Assembly: GCA_024364805.1 (NCBI GenBank)
Contig: CM044487.1
Location: forward strand, 80,468,705 to 80,490,060
Source: Euprymna scolopes
Taxonomy: Eukaryota; Mollusca; Cephalopoda; Sepiida; Sepiolidae
Direction of reading: 5' to 3'
Length of the DNA: 21,356 nt
Part shown: positions 9,367 through 18,974 of the stretch, piece after piece
How positions within the stretch are numbered: the first letter of the stretch is position 1
How the letters are laid out: each line of letters starts with the position of its first letter
The notes under the pieces: generated by a model
The model's database searches: none
What the model saw: the letters and a program-made list of their open reading frames with translations, nothing else
Told to the model about the DNA's origin: nothing
Made by a program: the position numbers and the translations under genes

Positions 9367-9445
9367 GGATCGAACCCGTAAGGCTAAGAAGGAAAAGAAG
9401 GTTAAGAAAAACGTGACGTCTTAGCCGAAGTCTCCATTGCGCGGC
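9367..9445 (-). promoter_or_regulatory. tRNA-like A and B boxes inside the minus-strand Helitron
   Basis: On the minus strand GCCGCGCAATGGA (9433-9445) is a good A box and GGGTTCGATCC (9367-9377) a near-perfect B box. The wording GCGCAATGGA with CGGCTAAGACGTC recalls arginine-type tRNAs. The pyrimidine-rich insert between the boxes and the following CTACAACAACTTTTTTT match the counterpart at 8091-8170, so both come from one tRNA-containing ancestor. Confidence 0.65.
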
Positions 9446-9844
9446 CGAAAGTCCTGAGTGTTGAAATTAAGCGTAGTCTATCCAACAGAGACGATGACTT
9501 CGCGAAAATGCCGACGCATAAACTGACCCCTCCTTGTAGAAAACTGCCCAGTTGAGGGAGAAGAAATTAATGTTTTTGGCCATTATTTCGATATTTGCCT
9601 TCGGATACATCTAGCTTAAAGACTATATCGATCTCGGCAGGATCCGTCGCGTTTTTGGCAGACATACAAACATACATACATACATTCACACCAACCGATA
9701 ATTGACATTTACATTATAGAGCGAGAGAAATGTTGTACAAAAACATAAAATTACAAAAGAAATATTTTATCTGTGAATAAAAATAATTTACATAGAGAGG
9801 AAAACATCGAATGATTGTTCATATTCTTAGAGATTTTATAAGAG

Positions 9845-10910
9845 TAGTAGTTGAGGCAGAAATCAGAAGCTCACAGTATTAATGTTGGAGTCCCTCAGGG
9901 GTTCATCCTATGCCTAACGCTCTTCCTGGTCTATATTAATGATCTTCCAAATCACACCCTTGCATCATTCGTAGACATTTATGCTGATGACACCACCATC
10001 TATAGTAGCACATATAACTCGTAAACGACCATGTTCTCTCCGATTCTCTCTCCTCTGATTTTGAGCACGTTGTACAATGAGGAAAGAAGTGGCTGGTTAC
10101 TTTTAATGCATTTAAAACGAAGCTTTTATCTTTATATCATCAACCCTCTGATCACCATCTGGAATGGCTCTCGTCTTGAGGAGGCTTCATGTTTTGACAA
10201 GCTTCTGGGATTGACCTTTACTCCTGATCTGAAATGGAACACGTACATCAAATCCGTTGCCAAGAACGATGGAAAAATAGTGGGATCCTTCTACCGCTCC
10301 AGAAGATATCTCACTACTGATGCAATTCTCTATCTATATAAGAGCCAAGTACGTCCAAGGATGGAGTACTGTTGCTATATTTGGACAGGAGTTGCTAGAA
10401 AGGACTTATCCTGCCTTGATAGAGTTCAAAATAGACTTCCTAACCTCGTAGGAGATGTCCTTTTCTCTTCCCTGCAACCTCTTTCTCACAGAAAAGATGT
10501 TGCAAGTTTGTCTTTGCTTTATCATTATTTTCATGACAAGTGCTCGACTGAAATTTATCTATGCCCCCCCCCTCGCCAAACTTTCACAAGAAACACTCAT
10601 CTAGCTGAAAACACTGCCAATAATTTTCCTCCACTCTTTAACTGTGCCTAAACCTAAACGTAAATTCCATGAACAAAGCTTCTTTCTTAGAACTGCACGC
10701 ATGTGGAACAGTCTTTCGTTTTCCTGCTTTGCAGCTGACTACAATATGGTTATCTTCAAGTCCAATGTAAACAAGTTTTTGAGGAGCTGTCCCACTTTCC
10801 ATTTATATCGATTACTATATTGTCCAATTGACTACTGTACACACTTTAATCCTTATCCTCGAGTGGCCTCTGGGCCTTGATAAGTGATGATGCCTATGTA
10901 AAAAACAGGG
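9845..10910 (+). mobile_element. LINE fragment B: RT palm end to ORF2 stop, CR1/Jockey type
   Basis: From 9884 the frame reads VGVPQGFILC then LFLVYINDL and IYADDTTIYSS: the conserved reverse-transcriptase boxes, with the catalytic YADD at 9980-9991. A TAA at 10022-10024 interrupts, then the same frame runs 10031-10651 through GLTFTPDLKWNTYIKSVAK, YLTTDAILYLYKSQVRPRME, LSCLDRVQNR, LSHRKDVASLSLLYHYF and CSTEIY. A frameshift near 10640 moves the end (FHEQSFFLRTARMWNSLS, FKSNVNKFLRS) to another frame, stopping at 10878-10880. Endonuclease, ORF1 and most of RT are absent. The best preserved of four copies here, and inactive. Confidence 0.9.
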
Positions 10911-11534
10911 AGCGGTGCATTAGCTGTGATATCGAAGAAGTCGTCAATTATTAGCAGGTCTGAAAATCGTAATCAAAACTTCTTCTAAGTTATACCCATT
11001 ACATTCGATTAAAAGTAATTAATAAGGACCAGTGTTCATTTGTTTTCATTGAAAAATGAAAGTTCAAGTGTTAAAAGATAGGAATAGTTGATAAGCAGAC
11101 GATAATGAGAAAAATTAATGAATTGTGTGTTTGTGCGTTCATATAGTTATGACTGAGTGTATGCGTGAGTTGTAGCAACCACAAACCCAACAGAGTGGGT
11201 GGAGGCTGGGGCAAATTCTGTCGTGAATTTTCGTTCACCTGTTTATTGAAGAAAAATGGCATTTTATACATTTCAGAGTGGATTTAAACGGCATTATTTT
11301 TATGAATTCGAAGAAATCCATGTGATTGGTTTTAAATGTTGTTATTTATTTTCATGAATTTAGGCGAGTGTATTCGCAGGGAGACAGACGCAGAAACCAT
11401 TTGAAACTTTTTTATTTATTTATTTTATTTTATTTATTTATCTTTTTCTTTTTTGACGCCGAAGAGAAAACTTCGCCAACTACACGCTCACATCAAACTT
11501 GATATGAAAGGCTTACAGCAAATCTAATGCTAAG
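10911..11534. other. No gene seen
   Basis: AT-rich spacer with a T-rich tract and TTTA repeats near 11407-11450. Open frames are short and show no motif. Confidence 0.5.
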
Positions 11535-12165
11535 ATTGTTTGAGTTTTGGTTAGATCATTCTACTGCTCCAAAGAATCTCACGCCTGAAACAGTCCTCTA
11601 CCTCATGTATAATATAATAATAGTGCAGTCATATTTGGGGATGGTTCACTGAAAGCAACCTTTCTTGCCATAATAAAGTACAAAACCGACTTCGAAACCT
11701 CTTTTTTCTTACGATCACTTTCTCATAGAAAGGATGTTGCTAGTCTTTCTCTGCTCTACTGTTATTTTAATGATAGGTGTGCGACTGCAATCAATTTTCT
11801 CGTTGATATGTAAACCATTCATAATTAAACACCACAAACGCTTTCAATTATGTCCTTCTTTCTTTTTCTCTCAAAGATTCAACGGAAATTTTAGGAAGAC
11901 ATTTTTTCTAGAACTACCTATTTGTGGAACACATTACCCCGAAGTTCTTCCTAGCTGAGTCCAACGTAGTTGTTTTCAAGTTCAACGTGAACGAATTTTT
12001 ATTGACTCATTCTCTTAAATAATCAAGTTTTGCCCAGTTCCAACCACCGGTAAGAATCATCACGGTATTATCTCACCGCCCACCTGACCAACACATGGAC
12101 TTTTATCATCAGGTTATCTTTGAATCCTGAAACTTAGTGACTGATTTGTAAATAAATAGACACAA
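11535..12165 (+). mobile_element. LINE fragment C: highly diverged ORF2 3' end
   Basis: The order of strings follows fragment B with many changes: TCATTCTACTGCTCCA, CTCTACCTCATGTATA, CTTTCTTGCCATAATAAAGT, AAAACCGACTTCGAAACCTC, TTTCTCATAGAAAGGATGTT, GCTAGTCTTTCTCTGCTCTA, TTTGTGGAACACATTACC, GTTTTCAAGTTCAACGTGAA. These correspond to the QVRP, LD.VQ.R, SHRKDVASLSLLY, WN.LS and FKSNVNKF regions. Numerous stops and shifts and several deletions (the RPRMEYC region is largely gone) make this older than A and B. Confidence 0.75.
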
Positions 12166-12764
12166 GGTAATGTTTATGTTTATGCTTATTTTAGCAGGGA
12201 GATACTATGAAATTTACAAAACAATTCTTAAGTGTAAATAGTTTCATGAAAAAGGAATTACATTTTATAACAAGTTGAATAAACAGACGATAATATAATT
12301 ACATTAACCTTTAAAGATACATGTTCAAAAAGAAAATTGTTAATTAGATGAACAAGATGTTTAAACCGAAGTAAAATACTCCTGTGTTTTCAATCTAGTT
12401 GTTTATGTCATCCCTTTATGCTATTATATTTTTATGGGGTCATGAAATATTTTTCCTGTGTTTTTCATCTCTCTTTTTAGTAGATAATTACATTCGTTTG
12501 CGACCCGATACTTTTGTGACGTCATGGCTGATTTTTCATGGTATCTTACATCTCTTAGTTCGTAGATGTCATCATTTTTTTTAATTTGATTCCTTTATTA
12601 CGTCATCCATTTTCCAATAAACCAAACGAACCAATAACGTACACAATTTTAATAGAACAATAGATGAATAACTAAAAACATATTGTAACCGACAGCTTCG
12701 GACCTTAAATGTATAATTTTGGTTATGAATACAAAACGAGACACTGCCAGTCATGACGTGGTAT
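12166..12764. other. No gene seen; one TGACGTCA site
   Basis: AT-rich sequence with short frames only. A perfect TGACGTCA lies at 12517-12524, with TACGTCATCC at about 12600 nearby. No repeat boundary is seen. Confidence 0.5.
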
Positions 12765-14030
12765 TGAATCTATAGCTACGCTATCTAAAATTGAAAAATA
12801 CATGTTTTCACCCCTAAAAGTTTTACTATGATTACAAAAGAGTGACATTTCCATTTAACAACAGAATCCTTTGATTAAATAATTACTTGTTTCGTTAATT
12901 ACTAAAACTTATTATCGTAATTGCAAAAAGCTACATATCCGCCTAACGATCTAATAGGGTGATTAAATAATTGTTTTATTTATTATAAAATCTTTACGTG
13001 ATTGCAACAAAGCGCTATTTTCTTCTGATCACCCAATATTTCGCTACACACCTCATTAAATTTACTTATACAATATGTTTAGCTTAATTATATAAAGAGA
13101 AATGTTCTTCCAGTGACCTAATAGTCTGATAAAGTAATCGCTTGTTGTTTTTATTTCGTTTTCTAAAAGCGAGATTTCTTTATGATGAGATAATAATATT
13201 AAATAATTGCTTGTGTCATTAAGTCCTAAAATATGTTCCTTTTGGTATAAAATTAATTTCTTGTCTAGCAATTTAATAATTTGGTTAATTTATGCTTATT
13301 TATTCATGTCAATTGCTGCCTCTTTTATTTATTATTGTAACGTTTGTTAGTTTGATTGCAAAAAATGCATTTCCTTCTGTTAGCCTTAAACATAGAGTAA
13401 AAAAATTACTTGCTTTATTTATTGCTGGAAATTATTTTGTTTTGGTGCAGAACAACAAAAACGTTTCGTTCTAACGAAAAAGATGTGATTAAATAATTGT
13501 TTGTTTTATACACTCCTAACACTTTTGATCTTGAATTGCTAGAAACATATATATTTCTATCAACCTGTCATTCTGAGTAAATAATCGCTTGTTACTTTTA
13601 TTTAAAAATAAAAGCCTGTATCTTAATTGAAAAATCCATTTCTTGCTAAATCACCTAATAGTTTGATTAAATAATTGCTTGTTTTATTTATTCATAAAAA
13701 AGCTTATACTCTGATTGCAATATGCATTTCCTGCCAAGAAACTATTTTTAAAAAAATTTAATCTATAATTTAATCGCTTGTTTTATTTATTTATAAAAGC
13801 TTATATATTGATTGTAAAATGCATTTCCTGCCCAAAACATGAAGAGTTTTATTAAATAATCGCTTGTTTGATTTATTCTTTCAATTTATTACATTGATTT
13901 CAAAATGTATTTCCTTTCAAATCGTTTTATTAAACAATTACTTGTTTTATTGATTATGCAAAAAGCAACGTCTAATACTAACAGTAACCCGTTATAAATG
14001 CATACTTTCATTCGTTTTTTTTGTTTTGTG
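12765..14030. repeat. Diverged ~88-bp tandem array, about 13 units
   Basis: The unit carries GATTAAATAATTGCTTGTTT then TATTTATT, AAAAGCTTATA, TTGATTGCAAAATGCATTTC, CTGCCAA and CCTAATAG. Anchor AATTGCTTG-like strings occur near 12881, 12969, 13059, 13136, 13204, 13287, 13404, 13495, 13583, 13673, 13772, 13858 and 13936, mostly 77-99 bases apart. Units are old and diverged, best kept at 13490-13860. Open frames inside the array are by-products of the repeat. Confidence 0.85.
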
Positions 14031-14109
14031 CTTTTATATAAATACGTGAATTCTTTTTTGTTATATTCTTTTTCAAAAAGCAAAATCTTAATAAAAATAT
14101 CCATGCACC

Positions 14110-14572
14110 TTTAAAATTGCATTTTGCTGCCAATTCTGACGATTTTTGAACGCAGAAATGCGTGCCAAAATAACTGCAGACTAAATTATTCCAAATAACT
14201 TTGGGCATTTGTCCAGTCACGTGATAGACAACCTCCGGTCAGTCCAGAAGTATGTTTGGTTAGAAAATGGACAAATATTCGGCCAATTATGGTTTGGCTA
14301 TCGATTCGATCACCATTTCTCTTTGATGTCTACTACACGTTTATTTACTGTTGGCAGGCGAAACAACCAGAGTGGACGATTCCAATCGACAGTTGGAGAG
14401 GATTCTTATTTTATGTATTTTCTTTAATTTCTTCCATTTTGTTTGTTATATTTTTCTTTTCGTGTTTTATTTTGCTGTTGTCATTGTTTATATTCAATAG
14501 AATAGACCATATTCTTTTTAGTCTTTCGCTATCTTTCCTATTTATTTTCCCTCCTTTCTCATATATATACAA

Positions 14573-14574
<2 letters not shown>
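14110..14574. other. No established gene
   Basis: A 72-codon stretch at 14209-14427 (plus) has less AT-biased composition but no ATG start and no recognised domain; it ends in a T-rich tract. An overlapping frame is hydrophobic only because of T-rich DNA. A perfect TCACGTGA lies at 14217-14224. Confidence 0.4.

Positions 14575-14642
<68 letters not shown>
14575..14642. repeat. (TA)n microsatellite
   Basis: About 34 uninterrupted TA units on the left edge of the Helitron-like element. A(TA)T sites are the known Helitron target, and such runs are also part of some element starts. Confidence 0.98.
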
Positions 14643-14644
<2 letters not shown>

Positions 14645-15426
14645 TGAAAATATTTGTGCGTGTGTGTGTGCGTGTGTGTGTCTGTCTGTCTATGTGTATA
14701 CATTTCCCTACAAAATTATTCTGTCAATTTTCAGTCTACCAACTCGAGATTTGATATAATGCATATTGAGATTGGAGAAATATTTTTAATCGGTTTTCGG
14801 CAAGAAATTTGTCTTTCAAGGGGTCAAAGTTCAACGATTTGACCTTTGAAAACTCTACCAAACTCCTCCGCCAATTTTGGGTTTGAACATTTGAAATTTT
14901 AGATGTAGGTTTCTTCGACATGAATCAAACGTTTTTCTTTATTTGGGCCCAAAATTATAAATGTTAAGCGTTCAAAATTGAGGTCAAAGTAAAAAATAAA
15001 TTGACCCCTCAGCTAATTTTTGCTCTAAACAGTTGAAATTTTGCATAAAGTGTATTCAGACATGGGGCAAGTTTTTAATCAGTTTTTGGCCGAAAAAAGG
15101 GGTCAAAGTACAAAAGATTTGAACTTTGCAGTCTCTAGCAAACTATTCAGCCACTTTCTGGTCTAAAAATTTGAAATTTTACATAAAGGGTATTTAGAGA
15201 GGCAGCAAGCTTTTTAATCAATGCTAGGCGATAATTTGGCTGCCAAAAAGTTAAAAGAGTTGACTTTTGCAGCCTCTACAAAACTCTTCCGTCAAGATTC
15301 GGTCTAAACACTTTAAATTTTAGATGTAGGTTACCTGGACATGAGTCAAACTTGTTAATATATATATACATATGCACATAAAGTTATGAACAGTACATAG
15401 GGTCCGAACACAACCGGGCTGAACTG

Positions 15427-15430
<4 letters not shown>
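14641..15430 (+). mobile_element. Helitron-like element, second family, with internal tandem units
   Basis: The left end reads TATATAAGTGAAAATATTTG then a TG/CG run and TGTCTGTCTGTC, the same architecture as the start at 7519. The right end is CTAA (15427-15430) followed by T. Just inside, GGTCCG and CGGGCT can pair (two G-T pairs) around an 8-base loop, then GAACTG and CTAA. About 790 bp, no coding potential; the middle is four ~140-bp units. TA runs flank both sides. The hairpin differs from the CCCGG type elsewhere in this window, so it is another lineage. The exact 5' edge is blurred by the TA run. Confidence 0.6.
14800..15350. repeat. Four ~140-bp tandem units inside the Helitron-like element
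   Basis: The anchor TTGAAATTTT followed by AGATGTAGG or CATAAAG.GTA recurs at 14891, 15033, 15171 and 15312 (steps 142, 138 and 141). Each unit also has a GGTCAAAGT-type string, an AAACTC/AACTATTC.GCCA string and TTTTTAATC.GTTTT. Unit 4 ends close to the element's right end. Confidence 0.85.

Positions 15431-15474
<44 letters not shown>
15430..15474. repeat. (TA)n microsatellite
   Basis: About 22 TA units directly after the CTAA end of the Helitron-like element. Confidence 0.97.
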
Positions 15475-15475
<1 letters not shown>

Positions 15476-16150
15476 TCTGTAATAAAAAGCATTGTGTATG
15501 TGTATATTTATAGATAAATAAATTTCTATCCGTCAGCATTACCTCACCAGAGAATAAAACACATGCCTTTTTCTAACCAGTGGCGAAACTATTTAAATTG
15601 ATGACGAAAATAATTTTTCCAATGTATAATATGACCCGACATCTTTATGTTCTGTCTTCTATGACGCCAGCAGAAGCAATGTTTGCCAAAAAAATATGAA
15701 TAGAGTTTTATAGTTTTTTTTTCCAAGCCTTTCTAAACTATGATGTGAAAAACTGTCATGAAGGGACGTTTCTAAGTTTGAAAGAAAGTTTTCTTTTGAA
15801 TTTTCAACATAATAAATTATGCTGGGAGTCAATGATAGTGAATAAACGGATTGGAAAATATGGAAAAGACATCCCAGTTTAATGAAAAAAATATGTTCGG
15901 ATACTGCTGGCATTAATACGCTAGAAGACAAATTAATGAAGATTGCGTTCAAAACATTTTAGATACTAATTACACAAACATATTCAGAGCACTGAAACCA
16001 AGAGGAAATCGTAATATTAATACTTGATTGTAATAAACTCTAAGGGGGAAAAGTATTGGCCCTATACGGAGCAAAACTAAGTAGAGAGAGGGGTATTATG
16101 TAATGCTGATCTTATTTTTGAATACATGGGATTTTCTAGATATTATTTAT
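15475..16150. other. No gene seen
   Basis: AT-rich; a 97-codon minus-strand frame (15659-15952) has no recognisable motif and looks like chance. Confidence 0.5.
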
Positions 16151-16212
16151 AGATGGTCACCCATCTGATACTGGCCAAAGAAATCGTTGCTTAACTTCGG
16201 TGCGTCAACATG
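16151..16212 (-). pseudogene. 5S rRNA-derived fragment
   Basis: On the minus strand CACCGAAGTTAAGCAACG (16185-16202) and GGCCAGTA then GATGGGTGACC (16155-16165) match the middle and box C of animal 5S rRNA (GAAGCTAAGC, then TTAGTACTTGGATGGGAGACC). The distance from AAGC to the end of GATGGG differs by one base from real 5S. The 5' third is at best weakly similar and the 3' end after GACC is unrelated, so this is not a working gene. It is either a 5S pseudogene or the head of a 5S-derived SINE. These boxes form the internal TFIIIA promoter of 5S genes. Confidence 0.7.
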
Positions 16213-17411
16213 ATTATGTCGAACATTCAACTAAAGGTGAACAGTCTTTCTGTGACATACTATTCTATACTTCTATACTTCTACAACTACTACTCTTGTG
16301 AAATATACCACCGTGTAGGCATATTTATACTCGCCCCTTCATGGTCACACCAACATCGTACGCTTCTAATGTTTTCTAAGTATACTGATAACAATTAAAA
16401 TAAGCTGTGTTGAAATAGTATAAATTGTAAAATACTTCTTAAGATTAATAAATCCATGTGTGTTATACTTAAATAATTCTGGAATATATATTTATATCTG
16501 CTCTTATCCAAGATGACCATCCAGCCAATGAAAAAAAAAGTTATTATAAAAACAAAATGGCAGACAACAATATGGGCAAGTAAAACGTATCTAGAATTCT
16601 AAAAGAAAAATTTATTCAACTTTTCTAATTCAATAATTGAATAATTTCTTTTTATTTGGGGCAGAATCTAATTCTTACTGTTGCCTGATTTTTAACCTGG
16701 AAGTAATATTTTTAGCTCGTTATATGAAATGGCTTCATGACTTCTCTAGAGCGATTGCTATTCAAAATAAATAAATTTTTCCATAAAATTATATTCAAAA
16801 TGTGTAAATGGTAAAAGTGTCCAAACATTGAATTGAAGCGTAAAATTGACAAAAATGTGTTATTTGCAGAATGTTTCGCTTAATGTAACTTCCGGCCTTG
16901 TTCAGATGTATCTTTTCAAACTCAGTAATTGGCACAGAATTTCGAATATAACCCTTTACTTAATTCACGGATGTAATATGTTCTAGTTCGTTTGGACATG
17001 TCCGGGTAGAAGTCCTAATTAATTGCTGTTTTCTGGGATAGAATCTATTTATTAAATACTTATTGTTGTTTTTTTTAACCACGAAGAATGTTTAACTCTT
17101 TTTTTATTAATTAGTTTCTTGCCTTGTCTGTAACGATTTATATAAAAGCAAACAGTTATGGATTCAATAAAATTTCTTGCAGAACAGATAAACAAATTTA
17201 AAGTTATAAATACAGAGTGTTACGCATACTAATTTACTATATACACATCAACCTTCTAAACAAGCATTTAAAATTGGTTTGTAAAACTGCACGTCAGGGC
17301 TCGTTAAACCACGCATTTTTTTAAGAGACAATTTATTGTCCTACATAGTTATTAAGTAATAAAAAGGTAAAAATTACCTAAACACAAATAAAGTTGATCG
17401 GTTAGAAAAAA
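16213..17411. other. No established gene
   Basis: AT-rich. An 8-codon frame MADNNMGK at about 16557 resembles the start of the candidate exon at 17412 and is preceded by CCAAT (about 16525) and TATAAAA (about 16545). A GGACATGTCC palindrome lies near 16993. No tandem repeat was recognised. Confidence 0.4.
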
Positions 17412-17593
17412 ATGGCGGACAATAATGCTAGCCACCTTATTTCGTTTAGCGCGGAAAAGATTAACCAGATGGACGACATATGTATAAAAACAAAAGGTGC
17501 AACAGATGGACTTGTGTGTGCTGGAAGCTCCGGTCGTCGTTTTACTGACTGCCCTCAGCCTCGCTCACTATCTTTTCCCCACTTTTTAAAAAT
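17412..17593 (+). CDS. Candidate first coding exon, unrecognised protein
   Basis: ATGGCGGAC in a strong Kozak setting (AAAAAATGG) opens a frame that stays open to a consensus splice donor, T|GTAAGTG, at 17594. The AAAATGGCGGAC string also matches the YY1 site often found at animal gene starts. The peptide begins MADNNASHLISFSAEKINQM, is polar, and turns Cys/Gly/Arg-rich (VCAGSSGRRFTDCPQPR). Without splicing it would end one codon later, at a TAA within the donor. No known family. Either a real initial exon (intron phase 2) or a 61-codon chance frame. Confidence 0.3.
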
Positions 17594-17894
17594 GTAAGTG
17601 TCACTGTCGGGCTACGTATAGTCCCTTATCCTTTCGCTGCAATGTAAAAGAAGAAAAAGTCAAAACAGTAAAGCTTCATGAGCGCTGAAACACTTACCTA
17701 CCACAAATATATATGTCAATAATCGATGATTTTTCAAGATAAACTTGCATGGTTTTCATGATTTATGGCGTATCAATCGTTTTATATTTTTACGTGACAC
17801 TAGTAAATACTTTTAAAGTTAGAAGTTGATGTTATTTATGTTTGCATTTTTTTTTACTCCAAACAACTTGAAACGTAATGGGCTACTATTTCAG

Positions 17895-17985
17895 ATCGTG
17901 TCTTACAATAGACTGTTGGGAGTTGAGCAGCAAGATGAATTTAACATTTAAACTTCAGCAAGTTAGTACATTCAAAGAAGCATAG
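17895..17985 (+). CDS. Candidate second exon joined to 17412-17593
   Basis: CTACTATTTCAG (17883-17894) is a plausible acceptor. Joining in phase 2 gives Ile at the junction and then 29 in-frame codons, SCLTIDCWELSSKMNLTFKL and nine more, to TAG at 17983-17985. The intron would be 301 bp and the protein 90 residues. The polypyrimidine tract is weak and no polyadenylation signal is obvious nearby. This is a host-gene hypothesis and rests on frame and splice signals only. Confidence 0.2.
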
Positions 17986-17989
17986 AACA

Positions 17990-18724
17990 GGGAGGGAATT
18001 CAAAAGTCTAGGAATCCGAATGAAGCTTCAGAGAGTAGAAAACTTTCTGGCTTCTAAAGAATTCAACAGTAAAAATGGTTGGGGTTTTATTATTTGTCGG
18101 ATTAGTCAGGATTAAGTATGTCAAGGTGACATAAGTGGCATGTTTTCACCAGAGCACATTCCAGTAAAGTACTTGCGGCGATGGGACAGATGTTGAAGGC
18201 TGGCAGTGTGAGACCTATTATATTTAGGACGCTTTGGGGAGAGTCGAATGGAGGGGGTCCTGTTTAAGAATGAGAGACTTGGATGCTACAATAGAAATGC
18301 TGGAAATGTAACGCATATGCAATGAAAGATAAAGTTATTTTCATATATAATGTTCCTGATTTATGGACAAAATATTCTATAATTAAGAAATTTTGATTAC
18401 CAACAGGAAAACATCTCATTTCAAATTAATTTGGATTGAATACTTATCAATCTTTTTAGGGTGTTTCAAAAAATCAATTGACTTATTGATCAAAAATGCA
18501 GAAAAATTAATGATTAATTGCGAAGATAATAATTCCCATTCAGAATTTTTACAAATCGAAACATTTCTTATCAAGACGATTAAAACTTTAGGATTCTTTA
18601 TGCTTAAATTGAATAGCTATGTGCAAGCTATTTCGTACGATTTCTTTAATAAAAGTTGCTATTTATCCCGAAACAATGAAGAGGCTAGGTTTATATTTTT
18701 CTGACCGCGATTAGTATGCATTTG
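17990..18724. other. No established gene
   Basis: A 103-codon open frame at 18393-18704 begins at TTG, not ATG, with an acceptor-like ACCAACAG just inside it. The product is Ile/Lys/Asn/Phe-rich with no recognised motif. The rest is featureless, with a slightly more GC-rich patch at 18165-18265. Confidence 0.4.
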
Positions 18725-18815
18725 AATATAATATATCGGGTAGGATTTGAACTCCAAATGGCCAATACCATAGTATATGGCGTTTCCCATTCGGCTAATC
18801 ACACACACCTACATT
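18725..18815 (-). mobile_element. tRNA-derived SINE head, minus strand
   Basis: On the minus strand TAGCCGAATGGG (18786-18797) is an A box and GGAGTTCAAATCC (18743-18755) a near-perfect B box, about 30 bases apart, with tRNA-like GGAAACGCC after the A box. No acceptor stem closes, so it is not a tRNA gene. No clear SINE body follows; truncated or very diverged. Confidence 0.5.
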
Positions 18816-18974
18816 CATGTTTAAATTGTGAGAATGAAATATATTACAACATGAGAGATATCAAAACTTTTTACAAAAATGTTTCTGTTTGCATTTCTAC
18901 GGCATATCAACAAGTTTTATTATTTACCTGCTTGTTAGGCAATGACAACTGAAAAGAACTGTAATTGTTTCCGT

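Larger units (their letters stand above)
9131..9722 (-). mobile_element. Non-autonomous Helitron, minus strand, with repeated 3' terminator
   Basis: On the minus strand the element ends CTAG (9131-9134) followed by T. The hairpin arms are ACTCGG (9142-9147) and CCGGGT (9154-9159), with one G-T pair. The first half contains three tandem copies, 79 bp apart, of this terminal block. The middle carries a tRNA-like segment (9367-9445). The 5' part on the minus strand is TGTATGTATGTTTGTATGTC then TGCCAAAAACGCGA, as in mollusc Helitron starts. No coding potential for Rep/helicase. The 5' limit near 9722 is approximate. Confidence 0.65.

Noticed and set aside
14256-14759. Hydrophobic frame with a Tyr-Ile repeat, resembling a membrane protein
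   Set aside because: It has no ATG start, and its hydrophobic part is translated T-rich and TA-repeat DNA.
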